NCBI RefSeq assembly: GCF_025465255.1
Contig: NZ_JAODNI010000141.1
Location: 33,496 to 97,495 of the forward strand
Length of the DNA: 64,000 bases
Direction of reading: 5' to 3'
DNA from: Pseudonocardia sp.
GTDB lineage: Bacteria; Actinomycetota; Actinomycetes; Mycobacteriales; Pseudonocardiaceae
Part shown: positions 58,145 through 64,000 of the stretch, piece after piece
Position numbering within the stretch: the first letter of the stretch is position 1
Layout of the letters: each line of letters opens with the position of its first letter
Position numbers and translations under genes: made by a program
The notes under the pieces: generated by a model
Seen by the model: the letters and a program-made list of their open reading frames with translations, nothing else
Told to the model about the DNA's origin: nothing
Database searches by the model: none

Positions 58145-59100
58145 CGAGCGATGACCTCGCGAGCCAGCATCCGGTAGGCCAGCGCCCCGCTGGACGTGGG
58201 CGCCCACGTGGTGATCGGCTCGCCGGCGACCGTGGTCTCCGGGAACCGGATCGTGCGGTTGATGACGGCATCGAACACCTTGTCCCCGAACGCCTCGAGC
58301 ACGCGCTGGTGCACCTCGCGGGTGTGCAGCGTGCGGGCGTCGAACATCGTGGCGAGGATGCCGATCAGCTCCAGGTCCGGGTTGAGCCGGTCCTTCACCT
58401 TGTCGATCGTGTCCATCAGCAGCGCGACGCCGCGGAGGCTGAAGAACTCGCACGCCAGCGGGATGAGCACCTTGTTCGCACAGGCCAGCGCGTTGATCGT
58501 GAGCAGGCCCAGCGAGGGCTGGCAGTCGATCAGGATGACGTCGTAGTCGTCGAGGACGCTCTTGAGCGCCCGGCCCAGCGCCTGCTCCCGGCCCACCTCG
58601 GTGACGAGCTGGACCTCCGCCGCGGACAGGTCGATGTTGCTGGGCAGCAGGTACATGCCGTCGACCTTGGTGGACTGGATGACGTCCTCGGCCTCGACGC
58701 CACGCTCCATCAGCAGGTTGTAGATCGTCGTCTCGAGCTGGTGGGGCTGCACGCCCAGGCCCACGGAGAGCGCTCCCTGGGGGTCGAAGTCCACGAGCAG
58801 CACCTTGCGGCCGTACTCGGCCAGCGCGGCGCCCAGGTTGATGGTCGACGTGGTCTTGCCGACGCCGCCCTTCTGGTTCGCGACGGCGATGATCCGGGCG
58901 GGACCGTGCTGGGTCAGCGGCGCGGGCTCGGGCGCGCCGATGTGGTGCCTCCCGATCGCCGGTGCGACGACGTCGTCGTCGCTGCCGGTGTCGTCGGCGT
59001 ACCCCTCGACCTCGGGCTCCGGTGCCGCCGCCGTCATGGCCGTGACCAGGCCCGTTCCGCCGACCGCGACAGGGGGCTCGACGGTCCGCGGCATGTCCAT
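58141..59100 (-). CDS. ParA/Soj-family ATPase (scpAB-linked)
   Basis: A 319-residue deviant-Walker ParA ATPase. The deviant Walker A is 'IIAVANQKGGVGKTTSTINL', followed by 'VLLVDFDPQGALSVGLG' and 'YDVILIDCQPSLGLLTINAL'. An acidic N-terminal extension of about 65 residues precedes it. No parB lies beside it; this is the scpAB-associated paralogue (Rv1708-like) rather than the origin-proximal parA. The ATG at 59100 was chosen over the upstream 59223 codon because it has GGGAG 7 bases upstream. The 184-base gap before the lipoprotein stop presumably holds the operon promoter. Confidence 0.9.
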   Translation of the reverse strand: MDMPRTVEPPVAVGGTGLVTAMTAAAPEPEVEGYADDTGSDDDVVAPAIGRHHIGAPEPAPLTQHGPARIIAVANQKGGVGKTTSTINLGAALAEYGRKVLLVDFDPQGALSVGLGVQPHQLETTIYNLLMERGVEAEDVIQSTKVDGMYLLPSNIDLSAAEVQLVTEVGREQALGRALKSVLDDYDVILIDCQPSLGLLTINALACANKVLIPLACEFFSLRGVALLMDTIDKVKDRLNPDLELIGILATMFDARTLHTREVHQRVLEAFGDKVFDAVINRTIRFPETTVAGEPITTWAPTSSGALAYRMLAREVIAR

Positions 59101-59284
59101 GCGGGCTCCCGTCTCCTCGTGGGCGTCCCGGCCGGATCGTCGCCGGCGGTGCCTGCTCGTATTGGCCCGCAGCGTAGGAAAGCCTCCGACGTGCGGCAAC
59201 GCGCCTCGCCGTAGTGGGGCCAAGCGGTTTCGGCAACGCTACGCGGCGCGCACGTACTAGTGATCGCCGGACCCAGGCCGCCGC

Positions 59285-60004
59285 TCAGGCGTGGGCGACG
59301 GTGACGTCGCCGGTCGTGGAGCGGGCGGTGATGACCGCGTCGGCCCCCGGATCGTCCGCGACCCGGACGTCGACGCGTCCGACGGTCGTCCGCGCGTCGA
59401 CCCGGTAGACGGGCCCGACCGGCACGAGGACCGTCACGTTCCCGGCCGTCGACTCGGCTTCCACCTGGGCCGGAGCACCGGAGAAGGTCAGGTCGACGTC
59501 GCCGGCGGCGGCACGCGCGGACGTCTTCTCCGCCCCGAGCCCGGTGCCCGCGACCGAGCCGGCCGCGGTCGAGAGCGAGTGGGCGCCGGTCAGCCCGGTC
59601 ACGGCGATGCTCCCCGCCCCGAGCTGCACGCGGGTGGCGGTGGCGGCCGGCACCTCGACGGCCAGGCCCACCGAGCAGGTCTCCGCCGGGCTCGGGCAGT
59701 GCACTGTGATCCGCAACACGTCGCCGTCGAGGGCCTCGGTGACCTCCGGCTCGGGGCCGGTCCAGCGGGCGGTGCGGCCGACCCTCGCGCCGGCGGCGGC
59801 CCCGGCGTGCAGGTCGACGTCGCCGGCGTCGGACACGATCTCGACGCGGGAGACCGGGCCGTCGTGGGAGTTCGTGGTCGTCGCCGTGCGCACGTCGCCG
59901 CCGGTCTGCTCGACGGCGGCCGGGCCGATCGAGACGCCCTGGACGGAGCAGCCACCCGCCAGCAGCCCGGCGGCGAGGATCAGGAGGAGGCGACGGACGC
60001 GCAT
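59285..60004 (-). CDS. DUF4097-type beta-repeat lipoprotein
   Basis: A 239-residue secreted lipoprotein. The signal peptide 'MRVRRLLLILAAGLLAGGC' ends in a lipobox (LAGGC, acylated C19). The mature part is a beta-solenoid-like repeat of 'aGdV' strands ('SDAGDVDLHAGAAAG', 'GSIAVTGL', 'AAGDVDLTFSG', 'TAGNVTVLVPVG', 'TTGDVTVAHA'), typical of DUF4097 adhesin-like proteins. Its function is unknown. It follows xerD by 36 bases and is probably co-transcribed. Confidence 0.85.
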   Translation of the reverse strand: MRVRRLLLILAAGLLAGGCSVQGVSIGPAAVEQTGGDVRTATTTNSHDGPVSRVEIVSDAGDVDLHAGAAAGARVGRTARWTGPEPEVTEALDGDVLRITVHCPSPAETCSVGLAVEVPAATATRVQLGAGSIAVTGLTGAHSLSTAAGSVAGTGLGAEKTSARAAAGDVDLTFSGAPAQVEAESTAGNVTVLVPVGPVYRVDARTTVGRVDVRVADDPGADAVITARSTTGDVTVAHA

Positions 60005-60040
60005 GGTGACGGAATGTATCGGAGCCGTCACCGTGGGAGA

Positions 60041-60961
60041 TCAGCGGGCGCGGGCCCGGGGATGTGCCGTCGCGTAGACCTCGCGCAGCGCGTCGACGGT
60101 GACGTGCGTGTACACCTGCGTCGTCGTGACGGAGGCGTGCCCGAGCAGCTCCTGCACCACCCGGACGTCGGCACCGCCGGCCAGCAGGTGCGTCGCGAAG
60201 CAGTGCCGCAGCGTGTGCGGGGAGACGTCCGTGCCCAGCCCGGAGACCTCGGCCGCGGAGCGCAACGTGTGCCAGGCGCTCTGCCGGGACAGCCGGGCGC
60301 CGCGGGCGTTCAGCAGCAGGGCCGGGGTGCCCCGGCCCCGCGCGGCGAGGTCCGGCCGGGACCGGACCCGGTAGGCGTCGACGGCCTCCAGCGCGGGCCG
60401 CCCGACCGGCACGATCCGCTGCTTGCCGCCCTTGCCGCACAGCAGCACGGTCCGGCTGGTGACGTCCAGGTCGTCGAGATCGATGCCGACGGCCTCGGAG
60501 ATCCGCGCCCCGGTGGAGTAGAGCAGCTCGAGCAGGGCCCGGTCCCGCAACGGGACCGGTCCCTCACCCGGGCAGCCGGCGAGGAGCTGGTCGACCTGGT
60601 CGATCGTCAGCGCCTTCGGCAGCCGCTTGGGCAGCGCCGGCGGCGAGACGGCGTGCGCCACGTCGACGGGCACCAGTCCGTCCCGGGCGGCGAACCGGTG
60701 CAGGCCGCGGACCGCGGCGAGCGCCCGGGCCGCGGAGGACGCCGCGAGCGGCGTCTCCCCGCTGCGCAGCGCCACGACGAAGTCGCTGACGTCCCGCTCG
60801 CGGACCACCGCCAGCTCGGCGATCCCCCGCGCGCGCAGGTGGTCGCGGTAGCGCTGCAGGTCCGTGGTGTAAGAGCGCAGCGTGTTCACCGAGCTCCCCC
60901 GCTCGACGGCCAGATGCGCCAGGAACGCGTCCACGCATCCGTCCACCCCGCCGGCACCCAT
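60041..60961 (-). CDS. xerD: Tyrosine recombinase XerD
   Basis: A 306-residue Xer recombinase. An N-terminal SAM-like core-binding domain ('[20 protein letters not shown]') is followed by the catalytic domain with R153 ('[10 protein letters not shown]'), K177 ('[11 protein letters not shown]'), H249 and R252 ('[14 protein letters not shown]'), H275 ('[11 protein letters not shown]') and nucleophile Y284 ('VYTHV'). Size and position near pyrG-NUDIX match chromosomal XerD (Rv1701), which resolves chromosome dimers at dif, rather than a mobile integrase. The ATG at 60961 was preferred; another lies 3 codons upstream. Confidence 0.93.
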   Translation of the reverse strand: MGAGGVDGCVDAFLAHLAVERGSSVNTLRSYTTDLQRYRDHLRARGIAELAVVRERDVSDFVVALRSGETPLAASSAARALAAVRGLHRFAARDGLVPVDVAHAVSPPALPKRLPKALTIDQVDQLLAGCPGEGPVPLRDRALLELLYSTGARISEAVGIDLDDLDVTSRTVLLCGKGGKQRIVPVGRPALEAVDAYRVRSRPDLAARGRGTPALLLNARGARLSRQSAWHTLRSAAEVSGLGTDVSPHTLRHCFATHLLAGGADVRVVQELLGHASVTTTQVYTHVTVDALREVYATAHPRARAR

Positions 60962-61016
60962 GCAGGCCATCCTGCCCCGACCGCACCGTGGATCCCCGCA
61001 ACCACACGCCCTGTGC

Positions 61017-61143
61017 GCGTGAAACCTCGTTAGAGCGAGGTTTCACGCACACAACCCCGTCCGAGCTGCGAAGACGGGGCGTCCGCACACGTCGGCGGGG
61101 GTCGTGAGTGCGCAGCCTCGTTCTAGCGAGGCTGCGCACTCAC
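61017..61143. repeat. Three tandem palindromic hairpins upstream of xerD
   Basis: Hairpin 1 is 61017-61048, a 13-bp perfect stem with loop TTAGAG. Hairpin 2 is 61055-61079, a 7-bp CCCCGTC/GACGGGG stem. Hairpin 3 is 61104-61143, a 17-bp perfect stem with loop TTCTAG. The first and third share the core CCTCG-TTNNAG-CGAGG with outer GTG...CAC. The stop codon of the F420-type gene (61140-61142) lies inside the arm of hairpin 3. They probably terminate that gene and may belong to a dispersed palindrome family. Confidence 0.8.
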
Positions 61144-62135
61144 CGGAAGGCCGGGATGACCTCGCGCTCGAAGAGCTCGATCCCCGAGCGGTCGTAGGCG
61201 GCCTCCGGGAAGTAGAAGATGCCGTAGGTCATCCCCCGGGCCTTGAGGTCCGACAGCTTCTCGACGATCTGCTCCGGCGTCCCGTGGGCCGGCAGCCCGC
61301 GGATGGACGCGAGCTGGGTCTCGGCCTTCTCCTCGCCGACGTACGGCACGAGGCGGGCCTTGAGCTGCTCGAGCCGCTCGTCGGCCTCGGCCTGGGTGCG
61401 GCCGATCGCGACGTTGTAGTTGGCCGAGCGGACGATGGCGTCGAAGTCCGTCCCGACCTCGCGGCAGTGCTCGGCGAGGATCTCGGACTTGGCCGTGAAC
61501 GTGCCGGGCGTCCCGGCGAAGTTCGTGTACCGCGCGTACTTGGCCGCGATCTTCAGCGTGACCTTCTCGCCGCCGCCCGCGATCCACAGCGGGATGCCGC
61601 CCTCCTGCAGCGGCTGCGGCTGCACGATCGCGCCGTCGACCTGGTAGTGCTTGCCGTGCAGGGTGGCGGTGCCCTTCTCCCACGCCTGCTTGAAGATCTG
61701 CACGCCCTCGTCGAGCATGCCGAGGCGGGTGCCGGCCGGCGGGAAACCGTAGCCGTAGGCCCGCCACTCGTGCTCGTACCACCCCGCCCCTATGCCCATC
61801 TCGATGCGGCCGCCGGAGATGACGTCCGCGGTGGCGGCGACCTTCGCCAGGTACGCCGGGTTCCGGTAGGCCATGCAGGTGCACATCTGGCCGAGCCGGA
61901 CCCGCTCGGTGACGGCCCCGAACGCGGACATCAGGGACCACGCCTCGTGTGTCGCCTGGTCCGTGGGGACGGGCACCGTGTGGAAGTGGTCGTAGACCCA
62001 GATCGACTCCCACGGACCGGCGTCCGCGCGCTGCGCCAGCCCCTTCATCACGCCCCACTGCTCCGCGGGGTCGATGCCGACGAGGTCGTGCCGCCAGCCT
62101 TGGGGCACGAAGAGTCCGAATCGCATTCCAGCCAT
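61140..62135 (-). CDS. LLM-class F420-dependent oxidoreductase
   Basis: A 331-residue luciferase-like enzyme of the F420-dependent group opening 'MRFGLFVPQGWRHDLVGIDP'. It has 'YDHFHTVPVPTDQATHEAWS', 'MCTCMAYRNPAYLAKVAATA', 'DVISGGRIEMGIGAGWYEHE' and 'HGTPEQIVEKLSDLKARGMT'. It would transfer hydride from F420H2 or FMNH2; the substrate is unknown. The start is 62135 (MAGMRF) or 62126 (MRF, the usual family start); neither has a strong ribosome binding site. It is an insertion between the pyrG-NUDIX and xerD genes relative to mycobacteria. Confidence 0.9.
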   Translation of the reverse strand: MAGMRFGLFVPQGWRHDLVGIDPAEQWGVMKGLAQRADAGPWESIWVYDHFHTVPVPTDQATHEAWSLMSAFGAVTERVRLGQMCTCMAYRNPAYLAKVAATADVISGGRIEMGIGAGWYEHEWRAYGYGFPPAGTRLGMLDEGVQIFKQAWEKGTATLHGKHYQVDGAIVQPQPLQEGGIPLWIAGGGEKVTLKIAAKYARYTNFAGTPGTFTAKSEILAEHCREVGTDFDAIVRSANYNVAIGRTQAEADERLEQLKARLVPYVGEEKAETQLASIRGLPAHGTPEQIVEKLSDLKARGMTYGIFYFPEAAYDRSGIELFEREVIPAFR

Positions 62136-62196
62136 GGTGGTGAGACTACGACGGCCCGGGTCCTGGGACCCGGGCCGTCGTGAGCATTGCGAAAGA

Positions 62197-62406
62197 TCAG
62201 GCGGGGCGACCTGCCCGCGCGTCGAGGCCGAGCATCGCCAGCAGCTCGGTGCAGTCCTCGAGATCGGTGGCCTGCCCCGCGACGACGCGCGCCGCCAGGC
62301 CGTTCTGGGTGTCGCAGCTCTCCTGGTACGCCGCCTGCGCCTCTGACCAGGTGTTACCCATGGTCCCGTCCTCATTGGTGGCGCGTCCGTGTCGGGCCCA
62401 GCTCAT
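62197..62406 (-). CDS. Small hypothetical protein
   Basis: A 69-residue frame starting at an ATG with GAGGAG 8 bases upstream, one of the clearer ribosome binding sites in this part. The product ends in a helical segment with several acids and two cysteines ('QESCDTQNGLAARVVAGQAT', 'DLEDCTELLAMLGLDARAG'). I do not recognise it. The longer open frame to 62637 has no start signal. The 304 bases between it and the NUDIX gene hold no other gene, only a small GCTCAC-CTCC-GTGAGC hairpin at 62632-62647. Confidence 0.6.
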   Translation of the reverse strand: MSWARHGRATNEDGTMGNTWSEAQAAYQESCDTQNGLAARVVAGQATDLEDCTELLAMLGLDARAGRPA

Positions 62407-62710
62407 GTGCGGTTCTCCTCCGGCCGGCCGCATCAGCCCGGCCGACCTGGAGCACTCGTCAGCACGTGACCCTGCGGCGCGAACGCCGGGTGGCACCCTG
62501 CGCGGCGTGACGCCCGCGCACCGGGTTCTCGATGCCCACCCAACCTGACCTGCCCATACTACCCCGGATCGGTCCTGGGCAGGGCGTCGGGCACCGAGTG
62601 CAACGTCCCCGTGACCGAGACGAGTGATCGGGCTCACCTCCGTGAGCGCGCCGTCGGCCGCGAGCGTCGCGGGGCCACACCGCGACTTCCGGGCCCGGGG
62701 CCCGGGCTCG

Positions 62711-63361
62711 CTACTCCTTGCGGGCCGCGAAGCGGGTGGGCCGGTCCGGCCACTCCGCGTCCGGTTTCCGGGTCGTCCCGTGGCCGTCCTTGATCACCCG
62801 GATCGCCAGGATCGACGCCACCGTCACCGCGTTGACGATCTCCCCGGACAGCACCATCGCCACGGCGTCGTCGAGCGGGATCCAGCGCAGCTCGAGGTCC
62901 GCCTCCTCGTCGTCGCCCAGGTCCGGCCGCTGCACCTCGGTGAGCCCGCGGGCCAGGAACGCCCGCACGGCCTCGTCGGAGAACCCGGGCGACGGCACGA
63001 CGTCGACCAGCACGGACCAGTCCGTCGCCTCGAGGCCCGCCTCCTCCATGAGCTCGCGCGCGGCGGCCTCGGCGGGGTCCTCCCCCGCGTGGTCCAGCAG
63101 GCCGGCCGGGAGCTCCCAGAGCCGGCGGCGCACCGCGTGCCGGTATTGGAAGATCATCATCAGCCGGTCGTCCTCGTCGAGCGCGGCGATCGCGACGGCA
63201 CCGGCGTGCTCCACGATCTCCCGCGTCGCGACCCGGCCCCCGGGCATGACGACGTGGTCCACCCGCAGCGCCATCACGCGTCCGACGTGCACGTCCTCCG
63301 ACGACTCGACCGGGAACGCGTGCTCCCCCGGCGTGATGCCGTGCCCGGACGCCGAGCTCAC
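62711..63361 (-). CDS. NUDIX hydrolase (ADP-ribose pyrophosphatase-like)
   Basis: A 216-residue NUDIX enzyme. The NUDIX box runs from '[20 protein letters not shown]' to 'EAGLEA', matching Gx5Ex7REUxEExGU. Upstream, '[15 protein letters not shown]' and downstream '[19 protein letters not shown]' are as in ADP-ribose pyrophosphatases (Rv1700-like). It hydrolyses nucleoside diphosphate sugars such as ADP-ribose. Its GTG start overlaps the pyrG stop (GTGA at 63358-63361), so both are translated from one message. Confidence 0.92.
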   Translation of the reverse strand: MSSASGHGITPGEHAFPVESSEDVHVGRVMALRVDHVVMPGGRVATREIVEHAGAVAIAALDEDDRLMMIFQYRHAVRRRLWELPAGLLDHAGEDPAEAAARELMEEAGLEATDWSVLVDVVPSPGFSDEAVRAFLARGLTEVQRPDLGDDEEADLELRWIPLDDAVAMVLSGEIVNAVTVASILAIRVIKDGHGTTRKPDAEWPDRPTRFAARKE

Positions 63362-64000
63362 GAGCGCCCCACGTCCGCGGTCTCGGCGGCCTTCTCGACC
63401 CGCGTCCCGTTCGGCCGCGGCGGGGTCTCGGCCGCCTTCTTCGACCTCGCCGGCAGCTCCACCGGCAGCCGCTCCGCGGCCCGGTACCGCAGCGCCGCCT
63501 TGACGAACGCCGAGAACAGCGGGTGCGGCCGCGTCGGACGGCTCTTGAGCTCCGGGTGCGCCTGCGTGCCCACGTAGAACGGGTGCACGTCGGCGGGCAG
63601 CTCGACGAACTCGACGAGCTTCCCGTCCGGCGACGTCCCGCCGAACACGAGCCCGGCCTCGCTGAGCCGCTCCCGGTAGGTGTTGTTGACCTCGTAGCGG
63701 TGCCGGTGCCGCTCGGTCACCTCGGTGCTGCCGTAGGCCTCCGCGACCACGGAGCCCTTCTGCAGGACGGCCGGGTAGCTGCCCAGCCGCATCGTGCCGC
63801 CCATCCCTCGCTCACCGGAGATGACGTCGACCTGGCTGGCCATCGTCGCGATGACGGGATCCGGGGTGTCGGGATCGAACTCGGCCGAGTTGGCCTTCTC
63901 CAGCCCGGCGAGGTCGCGGGCGACCTCGATGACCATGCACTGCATGCCGAGGCACAGGCCCAGGGTCGGGATGCCGTTGACGCGCGTGTAGCGGAGCGCA
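63358..64000 (-). CDS. pyrG: CTP synthase, C-terminal part
   Basis: The C-terminal glutaminase half of CTP synthase; the gene continues beyond the window end. Visible are the glutaminase nucleophile Cys in '[16 protein letters not shown]', then '[20 protein letters not shown]', '[17 protein letters not shown]', and the catalytic His/Glu in '[20 protein letters not shown]'. It makes CTP from UTP using glutamine. A tail of about 45 residues rich in Lys/Ala/Glu follows the domain. It is coupled to the NUDIX gene by a GTGA overlap. Confidence 0.95.
   Translation of the reverse strand, partial: ALRYTRVNGIPTLGLCLGMQCMVIEVARDLAGLEKANSAEFDPDTPDPVIATMASQVDVISGERGMGGTMRLGSYPAVLQKGSVVAEAYGSTEVTERHRHRYEVNNTYRERLSEAGLVFGGTSPDGKLVEFVELPADVHPFYVGTQAHPELKSRPTRPHPLFSAFVKAALRYRAAERLPVELPARSKKAAETPPRPNGTRVEKAAETADVGRS

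Noticed and set aside
60041..60961. Tyrosine recombinase as a phage or island integrase
   Set aside because: Length, motifs and neighbourhood fit housekeeping XerD; no att duplication, tRNA or excisionase is nearby.
1..64000. CRISPR array, rRNA operon, insertion sequence or prophage
   Set aside because: No regularly spaced repeats, rRNA-like stretches, transposase or phage structural genes were seen on either strand.

Overview
The window is very GC-rich DNA densely packed with short-overlap (ATGA/GTGA) gene pairs. It comes from an actinobacterium, most likely the Pseudonocardia branch of the Pseudonocardiales. The genus is an inference from protein flavour (F420-type luciferase-like enzymes, an NDMA-type alcohol dehydrogenase, SigB/F sigma factor, a 13E12-type HNH remnant) and from right-end synteny. 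The right end has pyrG - NUDIX - xerD ... parA - scpA - scpB - rluB - cmk - plsC - der, the order known from Mycobacterium tuberculosis Rv1699-Rv1713 with local insertions. I see no rRNA, intact tRNA, CRISPR array, insertion sequence or phage.

Layout. 0-2.7 kb: end of a luciferase-like oxidoreductase, an FAD reductase and a SigB/F-type sigma factor. 2.8-9 kb: two sodium:solute symporter modules, actP with its DUF485 partner, and a second symporter in a tightly overlapped operon (LytS-type kinase, 25-codon mini-ORF, LytTR regulator, small membrane protein, symporter). 9-13.6 kb: SRPBCC protein, P450, NDMA-type alcohol dehydrogenase, amino-acid permease. 13.6-18.8 kb: tetR plus a heterodimeric ABC exporter and a HAD phosphatase. 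18.9-23.4 kb: Baeyer-Villiger-type monooxygenase and esterase, divergent from an AcoR-like regulator. 23.4-27.7 kb: an HNH scar, then a four-gene operon joining a non-canonical PTPS-like protein, a zinc-less MDR dehydrogenase, a GT4 glycosyltransferase and a flippase-like membrane protein. 27.8-34.5 kb: Old Yellow Enzyme, acyl-CoA synthetase, luciferase-like oxidoreductase, methyltransferase, amtB wreck, MFS exporter. 34.5-41.5 kb: PHB-type esterase, surE, DksA-like protein, beheaded tetR, SDR, M20 amidohydrolase, PEP-mutase-like protein. 41.5-43.5 kb: MoxR ATPase and VWA protein, joined by what looks like a -1 frameshift signal. 43.8-50.8 kb: FMN reductase, degenerate SDR, FabH-like synthase, AraC regulator divergent from aldehyde dehydrogenase plus RutA-like monooxygenase, DksA-like protein. 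51-52.9 kb: NarL/NarX-type two-component pair. 52.9-64 kb: the housekeeping chromosome-segregation and nucleotide block.

The left and middle parts read as catabolic accessory gene sets (alcohol, aldehyde, ketone and ester oxidation, acetate-type uptake), each with a local regulator. Several loci show small deletions (amtB, tetR, HNH), so the region between about 23 and 39 kb has been remodelled. The observations most worth following are the putative -1 ribosomal frameshift site at the moxR/VWA junction, the PTPS-like/GT/flippase operon whose PTPS member lacks catalytic residues, the duplicated mini-ORF coupling kinase to regulator, and the symmetric repeat layout between the AraC gene and the aldehyde dehydrogenase.
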